Source: Malurus cyaneus samueli
Taxonomy: Eukaryota; Chordata; Aves; Passeriformes; Maluridae
NCBI GenBank assembly: GCA_009741485.1
Contig: CM019229.1
Coordinates: forward strand, 1,894,203-1,958,202
Length of the DNA stretch: 64,000 bases
Reading direction: 5' to 3'
In this document: one piece after another, positions 24,201 to 33,715 of the stretch
Layout: each line of letters opens with the position of its first letter
How positions within the stretch are numbered: position 1 is the first letter of the stretch
Notes under the pieces: generated by a model
Told to the model about the DNA's origin: nothing
Seen by the model: only the letters and a program-made list of their open reading frames with translations
Database searches by the model: none
Position numbers and translations under genes: made by a program

Positions 24201-27200
24201 TTTGTAGGGGCTCAGGTCCAGGTGGGACAGTCAGGTGGGGTGGGAATAGCACACACGGGCTCTGCAGGCTCAGCCAAGCTGCGTGGGAGGATGATCGAGG
24301 GAAGGAGGATAGGCTGCATCACAGGCTGAGATGTTCATTGCCAGGCTTAGGGCTCCTCCTCATGCTCAGCCTTGGCATAGGCAGGAGCTCAGAGCTTGGC
24401 AGTGAACCACAAACCCATCTCCCCATGTGCAGTGGGGCACCCCTGTTAGTCATTAATTGAACTGTGATTTTTTACTGGGAGTCTGGCCTGAGCAGGTGTG
24501 TGAAGCAGCACCAAGGAGTGATGGGTCTCCTTTTCCTAATCACAGAATTTGCAAGGGGAGGTGGGACTGAGAGCCCACAAGGCCAGTGTCAGTGTGCAGC
24601 AGGCAGTGCTGCTGGGGTTATAATCTTGCTGTCTCCTGACCTTGGAGAGTTGTGCACTTGTCCTGTGACTCTGCTGTGCCAGAGGCAGCTCTGTTGGGAG
24701 TGCAGCTGTTGTCAGCCAGTTTAGATGGGTAAAGCCAGAGGGTGGCCACAAATCATGGGCAGGAGGGAAGGAGGCATTGCTGATGCAGACTCTATTGATG
24801 GATGTCTGTGCTTTGGATGTGTCTGCAGGCTTCAAGCCTTTGGGTGGAATTGGTCTTCATGAGCTGTTCAGTGTTCAGCTTCTGTGCTGAAATGTGATTT
24901 GGGGTGGGGGTTACTGCTGCTGTGACCAGCAGCCATCAGTTGGTGTAACTGTTTCCCTTCACCTGGCCATGGGATTGTGTGGATATTAGAGACCATAAAA
25001 CTGTCGAGGGAGTTGCTGTAGTGACAATGAATTTTTCTATGTCTTCTGTCTTGGTTTCCAGGACCATGAACATGCCACCTTCGATGACATTCTGGGTACG
25101 TGAGTGTTACCTGCTTTTCTTATCTCCTGCCCATTGCAAATGTAACCATCAGTATTGAAGTCATTCGGCTGTCCTGCCCCAGCTGCCACTCACAGAGGTG
25201 TTTTTGTCCCTCTAGTGACTCCTGACAGTCAATCAGCTGCTCTTGGGTGTGCTGCTGTAATAAACCTTCACCTCTGGGGCCATTTTCTATGCCAAACGCC
25301 TCGTTTGTGGCAGGGAAACTGAGGCACGGGGCTGCAGATGCCTGTTCATTGTACCTGTGGTGGGGAATGGGAGCAGTAATGGGGGGCCAGGAGGGCTGGG
25401 GCTCCTACAGGGCTGTGGTCACTGCAGAGCAGTGTCTGGTGCTGTTCCATCCTTTCTATGCCCTGGGACCTGCTGGCATTTCCTGCTCCCTGCAGCATCC
25501 ATGGCATGTACTGAGCACCTCTGCCAGCTCAGCCTCCTGCCTTCAGGGCTAAAGTGTAAAAAAATAGAGTTTATTTTCAACTTTGTCCATGGTTCATCTT
25601 TTCCAACATGTTTTTTTTTTTTTGTTTGTTTTTTGTTTTGTTTTGTTTTGTTTTTCTTTTTTTGTTTTGTTTTGTTTTGTTTTTTGCAGAGGAAATAGAG
25701 AAGAAACTTAACATTTATCGGAAAGGCTGCAAAATCTGGAAGATGCTGATATTTTGCCAGGTACATGAAGTTGTTAAACACTTGGGTGATGTTACAAATT
25801 TGTATTTTGCTATGGGGAAGGTGACACAGAGGAGCCAATATTCCAAAGTCAGTTTCCATTAAAGTCGCTGCCAAGTCACAGCTTTCACTTCCCAATTCCC
25901 AGACAAGGAGCAGTCTTGAGTTGCTGTGACAGCAGGAAATCAAATCTGATTTAGTGAGGCCAAGTTGAGAGCTGGGCTGATTCTCAGCTGCTCTCAAGGA
26001 ACCCCAGGCAAACCAGCATCAGCACAGGCCTAGAAAGGATTCCAGAGACAGGAACAAGCAGTGTTGCAGTGTCATAATTTCCATCCAGCCTCAGTGGGAC
26101 AGTGGCAGTGGTGAGTGGTGGTCAGACTGGCAGATAGCTCAGCTGGGAGCTGGAAGCCAGAGGATGCAGAAGGGTCAGGCTGGAGCTGTGGCTGCGACAA
26201 GTCCAGGCCCTGCTTCCCAAGGTTGCTGTTCCTCGTAGTGGTCAGCTCTGGATTTCCACAGCAGCTGTGCCAGGAGCAGTGAGGGAGGTGCCCTGACTGA
26301 AGTCCCTCTGTGTGCCCAATGCTGCAGAGGAGCAGCTTTGTTTTTCGATGTTCTGCTGTTGTGGCAGGCTGCTGATGCCTCCTGCTGCCCCAGTCCAGCT
26401 CCTCAGCTGTGCCATCCCTTCCCTGCTGTGCTCAGCCTCCAGCATCCCCAGGGTGATGACAGGGTGACAGGGTGACAGGGACTTTCTTGTCTTCTCTGTT
26501 ATTCTCCAGCCACCCACAGTGGCATTTTTTTATCTGTTGTTGTGCCTTTCTAGATGGGCTTAGAGCAATAAAAACCAGCCCCACCATGCTGCCCGTGTGT
26601 GGATATTCCCTGGGCGTATCCCCAATGCAGGGCTGCCCTGCTCCCTTGTGGCACTCCTGGGAATGGCTGGGCAGGACTGGAAATGCATCCAGGATTTGTT
26701 TCCTCGAGGTCTGTGCAAAGGGGTCTCCAACAGTCTGTCTCTCTCTTGCAGGGAGGCCCTGGGCACTTGTACTTGTTAAAGAACAAAGTCGCCACTTTCG
26801 CCAAAGTGGAGAAGGAGGAAGATCTGATCCTGTGAGTGGCTGTGCTGTTCTCTGGGCTCACATGGCATTGTTCTGCTGGGTTTGCTCAATGTTTGCAGCA
26901 CATGGTGGGGCAGGAGAAGTGGAGGGAGCTGGGATGGATTGGTCAGGGGGTGAGGAGGCTAAGGGGGGACAGCTCATTCAGGGTTTGCCGTCACCCCTGA
27001 AAGGTGACAGAGCTGAACTCATCCCTGCAGTGCTACAGCCCTGATCACCAGGAGATTGATACTTCATCTGTTTAGTGTCTCTCTGGATAGAGACTGTCAA
27101 AAGAGGAGGAAAAAAAAACGCTATTTCCTCTACTTACAACAGCTTTGCTGAGCAGAAACCAGAACATGCACCTCGAGCCTCTGGTGCTGTGATGCCATTG

Positions 27201-30200
27201 CTAAGCTGGTGACTGTGGCAGAAATCCAGAGTGTTCCCCCACAGCTGCCTCTGGCCAGGGGGAAATGGAATTTGTCTCTGCAAAGCCTGCTCAAAGTCCA
27301 GCCTGTTCCTGAGAAGGCTTTTCACTAACATGCCAGCCTGTCAGCTGGGCGTGCTGAGCAATTTTGCTTCTCCTTGCAGAGAGTAAAGCTTTGCCTGTTT
27401 TGCTGCCTACTCGCTTGTGCTGGCTCAGACTCTCTCAGCTAACAGTGCCTGGCTGTGGGGGAGAGGATGTATACCAACCTGTTCCTACACAACTTTGTGT
27501 TGGCATGAGAACTGAGTATTAAAATCAACATCTGTTCGGCAGTCTCATGCTCTGGCACAAACAGTGGCTGTGGAATTCTCCAGCACGTGTGCACATCCAC
27601 GATTCTGAGCACAACCCAGCATAACTGCTCCCAGGCTGGTAAATCATGGATCTGCAGAAAGCTGTGAGCACACAGCTGATAACTTGGGAGCTTGGAAGTG
27701 AATGTCTCCATCCAGCCTGTGTCCCCCTGGGAGGCAGTGCTGGGGGAAGCTAAGGCTCCAGTCTGGTTGGAAAACCCACAGAGGAGTTGCTGGGCTTTAG
27801 AGCCCCCCAAAGCCCACTCCAAACCTCTGCCCAGGGAAGGGGGTCGTGTTTCACATCCCTGAGGCACCCAGTGCCTGCTCACAGTCACTGCACGTGGAGT
27901 GGGTGTGACTGAGAGCAGCACCAAGCACAGGCTGACATGGAGCTGTGCTCTGTCTCACTCTGGAGAACAATCCCTGCAGTTGTTCCCACTGATTTCATGC
28001 CCTGGAAATGAACCAGTGCCCTGATAACCCTCGTTTTCAGAAAGGGCACTTGTTGAGAGAAGTGGGAGAGAGGAAGCTGGAGGGGATGCTTGGTGGAATT
28101 GTCACTACAGAAGCACTCCTGGGGGACCTGGCTCTTTCTGTTTACCTTGGAGCTCCCTTGGCTCCATGGGCTGCTCCTCCTTCTCTACCACCACTTGGAC
28201 CTGCTCTTCAGGCCCTTGCTCTGCCCCTGTTCTTCCTTCTCTGAGATCCAGTGGCTCTTCCTGAGCAGTTTCCTGCCCAGGCTACAAACCTTGGGCCCTG
28301 TCCGAGTGGTGTGTGCTCACATCCTTGGCATTAATCATGCCTCTGAGGAGAGAGATTATTTTTTTTAATGATTCATTCTGTTTTTTTCCAGCTTCTGGAA
28401 GAGGTTGAGCCGGCTGATGAGTAAAGTCAATCCTGAACCAAATATCATCCACATCATGGGCTGCTATGTTCTTGGAAACCCCAATGGGGAGAAGGTAGGA
28501 GCTCGTGGGTCACCCCTGGAATGTCTGCTGGGGCCAGGGAGCCAGAGTCACACTGGGAGCTCTGAACCTGCCTCTTCTGCTGGGGGGGAATGTGCTGTGC
28601 CATGGGGGCTGTGAGAGGGGGCACCTCTGGATTGTGCCTTTCCCAGGGCCAGGGGAGGAAGGGTAAGTGACATGCAGGACAAATACTGAGACCTTTGAGG
28701 AGAAGAGTCGTTCAAAGGACTTTATTTATTTATATACTAGTGAGAGAGGTGTTTTAAAGGATGTGGATGGAATGGAAGGAACCAAGATGGGCAGTTCTGG
28801 GTGCTCAGGAGTCATCATTGTTCTCAGCTGCTAACTCTGGTTTGTTTTCCTTTCAGCTATTTCAGAATCTGAAAAACTTAATGAATCCTTATAGGGTTGC
28901 CTTTGAGTCTCCACTTGAACTATCAGCTCAAGGTAATTTATTTCCTGGAGGGATTCACACATCTTGCTCACCAGTCTGCCTCCTTCAGGGGGCATCTTCC
29001 TGAAAAAGCAATTTTGTCCCCCTTAAGTCCTGCCATGGTCTTCATTTTGCTCGTACCCACGCTGTGGTTCAGCTGCTGCCCTTGGTTTTCCTGTTCCTCC
29101 TTATGTTCGCATTTCCCATTTCCTGTTTGTTGTGCCTGAAGCTGCAGAGGCCTCTCCCAGCATCCTGGCAGTGCAAAGGAGGCAGCTTTTCAGGCTGACT
29201 ATAGAGAATCCATCATTGTTAGGGCATCAGGAATCTGTGGGAGAAATGCACACAGAGCAGAACCTTTCCTGTAGCCACAGGGTGTACTGGGGTCTCTTCT
29301 CCAGAGCTCACATGACTGGCACCACATGAATTGTGTCAAGTGCCTGGCATGTGGCCCATCAGAGCCATTCTACAGCTCAGTCTGTTGGCCTTTTTCCCTT
29401 TCTGTTCCTGTAGCTCAAGGTATTTCAAGGGTCTGTGGGATTTTTCCTTTTCTTTGGTCAATGTCAGCTGTGGGCACTCTGTGGGCTCAGCACTGCTGGG
29501 TTTTTCTTACCTCCCTTATCCTCAGGAATGTGCAGGAGTGAAGCACATTGGTGCTGTTCACACAATCCCAGAGTTTCACACATTCCTAGAGTTCACACAG
29601 TCTCAGAGTCCACACAATCCCGGAGTTCACACAACCACAGTCACAGCCTGGTTTGGGTTGGAAAGGACCTTAAGGATCATCAAGTTCCAGCCCCTGCCAT
29701 GGGCATGGACACCTCCCAGCAGGCCAGGCTGTTCAGTTCTCCATACATGTTCAGTTCAGCTGCACAGGGTGCCTGCACAGGTCCCACCGTGAGCGTGCTC
29801 AGATGTGTCCAGGAGCAGCTTGCAGGGCAGTTCCCAGGTTTGGGGGCAGCTCAGCAGGCCAGGCAGTGGGTTCTGTGTGCAGGCATTACAGCAGCTGAGC
29901 TTTCAGGAGGCTGGGCTGAAGAATACGTCTGAATTTATCCCCTGGATCGGTCTGAGACGCACTAAGAGTGTACCCTCTTAATCCTTTGCAAAGTCACCTA
30001 AAACTAATCTTAATCAGGCCTCACAAGTGAAAATCCCCTCCTTGAGCCCTGTCTGAGTGTAGGGCTGTGTGCCCTTGTGTTTCCAAATGCACCTTCCGGG
30101 CACAGCTGCACTCTGTGACTGCCAGGGAGACCTTCTTCAGTCAGAAGGGCACTTCTGGGGGCTCTGTGAGCTCATTGCTGGGGGTGCACACAGGAGCAGC

Positions 30201-30745
30201 AGAGATGGCCTGGTCATTTTAAAAAATACATATTTTTTTATTTTGGATTTCCAATCTTAATTCACTGTGGGAAACAAAATATAATTAACTCTGGGTTTGT
30301 AGTTTCTCTGCCTGGTGCAGGTTGTTGAGGCTGTTGGCTGATCCCCTGCAGACCCCTGCCCTGCCCAGCACTCAGAGCAGAGAGGTCAAAGTCTGGAGAC
30401 AGACTTTGTGCTCAGTTCCTGCCCCGGGGACAAACCCTGCCAAGGGATTACCAGGAGCCGTTCATGGTTGAGGAGATCTTTATTTACAGACGTTTGGTTC
30501 TCACGGGTCCCTCCACGTGTCTGTGTCATGCCATGAAGGGGTCTCTGGCCCTGCCCACGGCTGGGTGGGGGGGTTGTGCTGCTGTGATCTGTCCTCTCTG
30601 TCCCTCATGCTCTCCTTTGTGACCCCTCTGCCTCCTTTCACTTCTAGGTAAGCAAATGATTGAGACTTACTTTGACTTCCGCCTTTACCGCCTCTGGAAG
30701 ACCCGCCAGCACTCCAAACTATTGGATTATGATGACATTTTATGA
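8136..30745 (+). CDS. NSMF: NSMF: NMDA receptor synaptonuclear signalling and neuronal migration factor (Jacob/NELF), exons 2-15, 5' partial
   Basis: Fourteen exons with AG/GT borders splice into one open frame. The exon lengths sum to 1442 nt; with the G supplied by the missing exon 1 this gives 480 codons plus TGA. Known of the family: Jacob carries NMDA-receptor signals from synapse to nucleus, is N-myristoylated at its start, and has a nuclear localisation signal overlapping an incomplete IQ motif that binds caldendrin. Seen here: DHLLADSY at the start, a His-rich stretch (about residues 80-105), KECPNC, LERMYSVDRVS, IRTWFPKENLFSF, the basic ERKRRKREND followed by ALIQRNFRKHLRM (NLS plus IQ-like), RSFSRSWSDPTP, and the conserved C-terminal domain from LISSKVPKAEY to KLLDYDDIL. 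Recognition rests on near-identity of the C-terminal half with mammalian NSMF as I remember it. The exon with the Met-Gly start is not in the window, so the chain lacks about 45 residues. Confidence 0.97.
8616..12733 (+). other. NSMF: NSMF intron 2
   Basis: The intron has a gtaagtg donor and a (CT)n-rich acceptor tract (about 12713-12730) ending in cttgcag. It contains a 29-nt A run at 9195-9223. No other gene or recognisable repeat family is seen. Confidence 0.8.
9195..9223 (+). repeat. poly(A) homopolymer, 29 nt
   Basis: Twenty-nine consecutive A bases follow 'aatacatt' in NSMF intron 2. It may be the tail of an old retroposed sequence, but no source element or target-site duplication is recognisable. 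Confidence 0.9.
12734..12809 (+). CDS. NSMF: NSMF exon 3 (76 nt)
   Basis: It lies between ctcttgcag and gtaagtg. It completes the Asp begun in exon 2 and encodes DVPIRTWFPKENLFSF and TATTTMQ, ending with GC, the first two bases of an Ala codon. The sequence is nearly identical to mammalian NSMF. Confidence 0.97.
12810..14503 (+). other. NSMF: NSMF intron 3
   Basis: Unique intronic sequence with an A run near 13741-13752. The 3' end is a strong pyrimidine tract with a TGC triplet 19 nt before the microexon (14483-14485), and it ends in ctctgtag. Confidence 0.8.
14504..14509 (+). CDS. NSMF: NSMF 6-nt microexon (exon 4)
   Basis: The six bases CATCTC sit between ctctgtag and the near-perfect donor gtaagtat. 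Joining GC (exon 3), CATCTC and GGCATTC (exon 5) gives Ala-Ile-Ser-Ala-Phe-Arg, matching Ala-Ile-Ser-Val-Phe-Arg of the mammalian protein as I remember it. Skipping gives Ala-Ala-Phe-Arg with the frame kept, so inclusion adds just Ile-Ser a few residues before the basic NLS/IQ-like region. No open-reading-frame search would find this exon. Neuronal regulation is inference. Confidence 0.9.
14510..15012 (+). other. NSMF: NSMF intron 4
   Basis: A 503-nt intron with a gtaagta donor and an acceptor ending in tttcccag. A CT-rich stretch lies at about 14560-14590. Nothing else is recognised. Confidence 0.8.
15013..15081 (+). CDS. NSMF: NSMF exon 5 (69 nt): basic NLS region
   Basis: The exon follows tttcccag and ends before gtaggg. 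It encodes AFRGYAERKRRKREND and SAALIQ, plus the first two bases of the Arg that continues the IQ-like motif into exon 6. The run of Lys/Arg is the part of Jacob known as its nuclear localisation signal; the adjoining incomplete IQ motif is the caldendrin-binding part. Confidence 0.97.
15376..15452 (-). mobile_element. CR1 LINE fragment, reverse orientation
   Basis: The stretch with 'gttggaaaggaccttaaata' and 'ctagttccaactcccctgcc' is the reverse complement of the CR1 3' end. It is short and divergent. Confidence 0.7.
15600..15789 (+). repeat. polypyrimidine tract (CCTTTTTT-type), about 190 nt
   Basis: An almost pure C/T run on the transcribed (+) strand is built from irregular 'ttccttttttcc' units, broken by only a few A or G bases. 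It is low-complexity, and the frames running through it give only Phe/Ser or Lys/Arg runs. It could form triplex DNA and bind pyrimidine-tract proteins; that is inference. Confidence 0.95.
19211..19263 (+). CDS. NSMF: NSMF exon 6 (53 nt)
   Basis: The exon follows ctttctttcag and ends before gtaagtg. It completes Arg and encodes NFRKHLRMVGSRRVKAQ, the rest of the IQ-like/basic segment, plus one base of the next Thr. Confidence 0.97.
19264..21216 (+). other. NSMF: NSMF intron 6
   Basis: Unique intronic sequence of about 2 kb. No repeats or extra exons are recognised. It ends in tttatcctag. Confidence 0.8.
21217..21306 (+). CDS. NSMF: NSMF exon 7 (90 nt)
   Basis: The exon follows tatcctag and ends before gtgagt. 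It encodes TFAERRERSFSRSWSDPTP and IKADSFHDSRE, a Ser/Arg-rich conserved segment with likely phosphorylation sites. It begins by completing the Thr codon and leaves one base of a Ser. Confidence 0.97.
21307..22920 (+). other. NSMF: NSMF intron 7
   Basis: Unique intronic sequence of 1.6 kb. No repeat family or further exon is recognised. It ends in gtcctggcag. Confidence 0.8.
22921..23042 (+). CDS. NSMF: NSMF exon 8 (122 nt)
   Basis: The exon follows ctggcag and ends before gtgagg. It encodes SHDLQDSCGTLDGDF and an acidic stretch with NWEAEKELEAMACDGE and PPKIM. It is more divergent from mammals than its neighbours but aligns throughout (mammal: SSDLQSSHCTLDEAF). It ends in phase 0. Confidence 0.96.
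23043..23936 (+). other. NSMF: NSMF intron 8
   Basis: An intron of about 0.9 kb. A near-perfect direct repeat of 'ggtacttggcag' lies near 23723-23762. Nothing else is recognised. Confidence 0.8.
23937..24020 (+). CDS. NSMF: NSMF exon 9 (84 nt)
   Basis: The exon follows cctttccag and ends before gtaagta, phase 0 at both ends. It encodes LISSKVPKAEYVPTIIRR followed by DDPSIIPILY, the start of the highly conserved C-terminal domain. Confidence 0.97.
24021..25061 (+). other. NSMF: NSMF intron 9
   Basis: Unique sequence of about 1 kb. Nothing is recognised. The acceptor is tggtttccag. Confidence 0.8.
25062..25095 (+). CDS. NSMF: NSMF exon 10 (34 nt)
   Basis: A short exon between ggtttccag and gtacgtg. 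It encodes DHEHATFDDIL and the first base of a Glu. Mammalian NSMF has DHEHATFEDIL at this place. Confidence 0.97.
25096..25689 (+). other. NSMF: NSMF intron 10
   Basis: A 594-nt intron. Its last 80 bases are a T and TTTTG microsatellite that runs straight into the acceptor ttttgcag. Confidence 0.85.
25611..25686 (+). repeat. (TTTTG)n / T-run microsatellite serving as the exon 11 acceptor tract
   Basis: The run consists of a 13-nt T stretch, then TTTG and TTTTG units with some longer T blocks, ending three bases before exon 11. It replaces an ordinary pyrimidine tract. Confidence 0.95.
25690..25760 (+). CDS. NSMF: NSMF exon 11 (71 nt)
   Basis: The exon follows ttttgcag and ends before gtacatg. 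It completes Glu and encodes EIEKKLNIYRKGCKIWK and MLIFCQ, near-identical to mammalian NSMF (KLNVYHKGAKIWKMLIFCQ). It ends in phase 0. Confidence 0.97.
25761..26751 (+). other. NSMF: NSMF intron 11
   Basis: Intron of about 1 kb with a small triplicated 'gacagggt' near 26457-26480. Nothing else is recognised. Confidence 0.8.
26752..26831 (+). CDS. NSMF: NSMF exon 12 (80 nt)
   Basis: The exon follows tctcttgcag and ends before gtgagtg. It encodes GGPGHLYLLKNKVATFAK and VEKEEDLI plus two bases of a Leu. Strongly conserved. Confidence 0.97.
26832..28391 (+). other. NSMF: NSMF intron 12
   Basis: About 1.6 kb of unique sequence ending in a T-rich acceptor tract. Nothing is recognised. Confidence 0.8.
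28392..28494 (+). CDS. NSMF: NSMF exon 13 (103 nt)
   Basis: The exon follows tttttccag and ends before gtaggag. It encodes FWKRLSRLMSKVNPEPNI and IHIMGCYVLGNPNGEK, with the Leu shared with exon 12. It ends in phase 0. Confidence 0.97.
28495..28856 (+). other. NSMF: NSMF intron 13
   Basis: A short (362-nt) intron ending in cctttcag. Nothing is recognised. Confidence 0.8.
28857..28932 (+). CDS. NSMF: NSMF exon 14 (76 nt)
   Basis: The exon follows cctttcag and ends before gtaattt. It encodes LFQNLKNLMNPYRVAFE and SPLELSAQ plus the first G of a Gly codon. Confidence 0.97.
29565..29640 (+). repeat. short tandem array, about 18-bp units x 4
   Basis: Degenerate units of the form 'cacacaatcccagagttt' follow one another and abut the CR1 scrap. 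They may derive from the terminal microsatellite of CR1; that is inference. Confidence 0.7.
29635..29745 (-). mobile_element. CR1 LINE fragment, reverse orientation
   Basis: 'gggttggaaaggaccttaag', 'gatcatcaagttccagcccc' and 'tgccatgggcatggacacct' are the reverse complement of the CR1 3' end. Confidence 0.8.
30648..30745 (+). CDS. NSMF: NSMF exon 15, terminal coding exon (98 nt)
   Basis: The exon follows cacttctag. It completes Gly and encodes KQMIETYFDFRLYRLWK and TRQHSKLLDYDDIL, then TGA at 30743-30745. Mammalian NSMF ends KLLDFDDVL, so the C-terminus is complete. The exon opens with GTAAGC, a donor-like sequence directly behind the acceptor AG. Confidence 0.97.
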
Positions 30746-32749
30746 GCTGGAGAAGCCTTTGCGAGAGGAAGCTCATCACCAGTGTCCAAGAAGTCATGCT
30801 TTATTGCAGAGAGACTTTTTTATTGGCACAGGGAGCCCTTCACAGCCCTACGGGAGGCAGCAGCGCTAAAGGGAGGGAAGGAGGAGCCCTCGGAAGTGTC
30901 GGCAGGAAAAGTCTCCTGGGCCAAGAGAGACTGGAGGGAAAGGGGGTGACAGTGACACCTCGCTGGCCTCGGTCCGAGCCGTGGGGCCTCAGGAGGAGCT
31001 GTGTGAAACCAGGACAGGATGGAGTTCCTGGCAGAACTGAGCTGTTTTGGGTCAGAATGGACCAGATTTGATTCCGGGTCTTTTAAAGACTTTGAAGCAG
31101 GTTTTCTTACAAAAAAAAAAAAAAAAACAAAACACAAAAAAACAACCCAATTAACCCATGCACTACCGTGAAGAAGTCACCAGAGCACAGAGGGAGCAGG
31201 GTGTTGTCCTGGTGGGACCTTCTGTGTTGGGAGTCTCTGAGACCAAGGACTGCTACACCTACTCCTGCAAGCTTAGAGCAAGATGATCCCATTTCCATGT
31301 GAATATATACTGGGATATAGAATTGAAATCTTTTTTTTGTTTGTTTGGTTTAATAGAAAATAAGTGCAATTTTTATAGCGAGGGAGGGGGGGTGAAATCC
31401 CTCCTGATATTTAATTAGTTACAAATAACACACCATAACCAATAGATGAGGTATTTTTGGTCTGCTTGAAAATATATTCAGAATGGTAATATATCTTCTG
31501 TAGACATATTTAATCACCAGCAAACATGGTTTTAACATCAGTTAGCAGACCCTGCATGTCTGCTGCGTTGGTTTGGTTCGTTCCTTTCAGAGTAGCTGTG
31601 CTGCACTACCTGTACGTGCTCTCACGAATGTATAGTTCTCCTCCAATTAGCCACAACTTCATGACTTTCTATTTTGCTGCTTGCAAAACTGTGGGACTTT
31701 AGTTTTGCTGAAATACTTTAGGTTAGAGACACGGCACCTGGCTGGGAAGCCTGTGTCAGGCTCGCTTTGGTATAAAAATGAATTAGAAATTAATAGCCAT
31801 GGTTAATGATCTGTTCATGCCAGTGTTGTGCTGTGTGTTGGGAGAGGAGCTCTGTCCCTGTGTGGGAGCACCGAGGCATTTGAGGAAATGCTTCTGGAGG
31901 GACACAGCACGGACTTGGAGCATGAGTTTGACTCTTCCCTCTGTTCACTTGATTGCCAGTTGTTTGTGCACAACCCCCCTTTTCCCCTGCTGAAGGACCT
32001 GTTTCTTGGTCTGAGCTGCTCAACCCCTTCCTTTGTAGGGCAGAGAAAACCCCCAGCTCTGTCTGAGCAGCCTGAGAGCCCAGGTCTGTACTTGATATTT
32101 GATTATATATTTTGGAATCTATTTACTTTTTGTCTGGTTAGGTCAAGGGGTGCTTTTTGGTCTTGAGAATGGGTTTTTTCACATTCTACTGTCCTTTCAG
32201 AGGATAAATAGTACTTAGAGTCTGTCTAGGTATTGGCAATTCTGGGAGGTGACACAAGTTATTTCTTTCACAAGCAAAAGAAGCAACAGGGAAGGATTAC
32301 CTTATTTTCCTGATTTCCTGGTATCTAAAATTGGTTGATTGTGAAAGAAAATATATGTACAAATCTTCTTTTAACTACTTACAAAAAGAACCAGGTGTTC
32401 TGATGTGTAGAGTCCTCCTTCCCCTGTGCCATACCTGTGGTTGTAATTTTGGGGAGCAGGCCCCTGGCTAGAACTGCTGAACCCTTTACCTTTAGAGCAG
32501 TTTTATAGCAAAACTTTTGAAGAAATAATGTACATACAGTAAGGAGAGGAATAGGTGGAGAGAGATGGTTTAAAGGCACTGAAAGCCACACAGACAGGTG
32601 TGGGGTGTTGCCTCCCCTGGTTGGGAGCTGCCCTGACCTTGGGAGCTTTGGTGGCCACGTCTCATCCCTGGACTCAGTCAGGTTTGCCAGACTTGGAGTG
32701 AAGGGGAGAACAGGCACCAGTCTGTAGCTTTTGGAAGAAAAGCAGATAT

Positions 32750-32770
32750 AAAAAAAAAAAAAAAAAAAAA
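32750..32770 (+). repeat. poly(A) homopolymer, 21 nt
   Basis: Twenty-one A bases inside the presumed NSMF 3'UTR. It could cause internal oligo-dT priming in cDNA libraries. Confidence 0.9.
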
Positions 32771-33509
32771 TTTATGCCAATTTTTGTTTAACATTGGAGC
32801 TTCCACCAGCTCTGCTGTGAGAGGTGGGAGCCAGAGATGCAGTGAAAGCACAAAGTCACATTATCTGGAGAAGGAAATGGTTGTGGGAGGATTAAAATGC
32901 TGACACCAAACTCTCTCCCTTTCTGACCCTTTCACCTCCTAACTGGAGACAGGCAAACTGTTCTTCCATTCTCTTTCTCAAATCCCAATTCAGTGAACTT
33001 GGTAGCATGAATGTAGCATTGTGGAACTATTGAAAATCTTATTTAACCCCAAAGGGCCCGTTCATGTATCCACTTGAGTGATTTCTCTGTAGAACTATTG
33101 TGTATCCTCATTGAGCACTTGTAGAACTTGGGGTGCAAAGTAGAAGATAGATTGTACAGTAATTTCTGTGGGAAGATTGTGTTGGAATGGACACTGTAGA
33201 CTGTTCTCCTGGTGCAGTTTATGGGATAATGACACCTGATGAATGCATTTCCCTCCAAAGATCTATATTCCTCATAGCTTGTGATGTTTAGGACATGAAC
33301 ATAATTTTTCCTTTGTAGCATTCATTTGCCTAAAGAGATGAAATTCTCTCAGAGTTGTGAGTGGAATAGAGTTGTGATGTTTGATGTCCTGTGTGCAGCC
33401 GTGTCCTTGGAGTTAACCACTGGTGGCAGAGGAAAACACTTCTATTCCCCTTTTTCACTGGCTGGGTTTTTCAAGTGGCTGCTGGGAAAGGAAGGGGTCA
33501 GCAGAGGCA

Positions 33510-33515
33510 AATAAA
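33510..33515 (+). terminator. NSMF: candidate poly(A) signal AATAAA of NSMF
   Basis: AATAAA followed by 'attgtctttattt', at the point where the AT-rich block after NSMF ends. It is the best-placed canonical hexamer on the + strand after the stop codon. Confidence 0.5.
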
Positions 33516-33715
33516 AATTGTCTTTATTTAAATTTTAGAGGTAAAAATAGAGCCTGGAACTTCCTCAGGTGGACTGGCCTGTAAAGGATGAGCTCTGGGT
33601 GTGCCCTCACTGCCAGTGCCTGGCACAGCCCAAATCAGGACATCTTGGAGCATTCCTTGCCCTCCTGGTGCCCTGCAGCCCCTGGAAGCCAGGAGCTCCA
33701 GGTCAGTCCGTGCCC

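Larger units (their letters stand above)
28933..30647 (+). other. NSMF: NSMF intron 14
   Basis: 1.7 kb holding a short tandem array (29565-29640) joined to a reverse CR1 scrap (29635-29745). The acceptor is tcacttctag. Confidence 0.8.
30746..33530 (+). other. NSMF: NSMF 3'UTR (probable extent)
   Basis: The sequence after the stop turns AT-rich and stays so until about 33530, where base composition changes to GC-rich. It contains A runs at 31111-31127 and 32750-32770, an ATTAAA at 32891-32896 and an AATAAA at 33510-33515. No splice-confirmed frame is seen. The end is inferred; an earlier end near the ATTAAA is possible. Confidence 0.55.
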
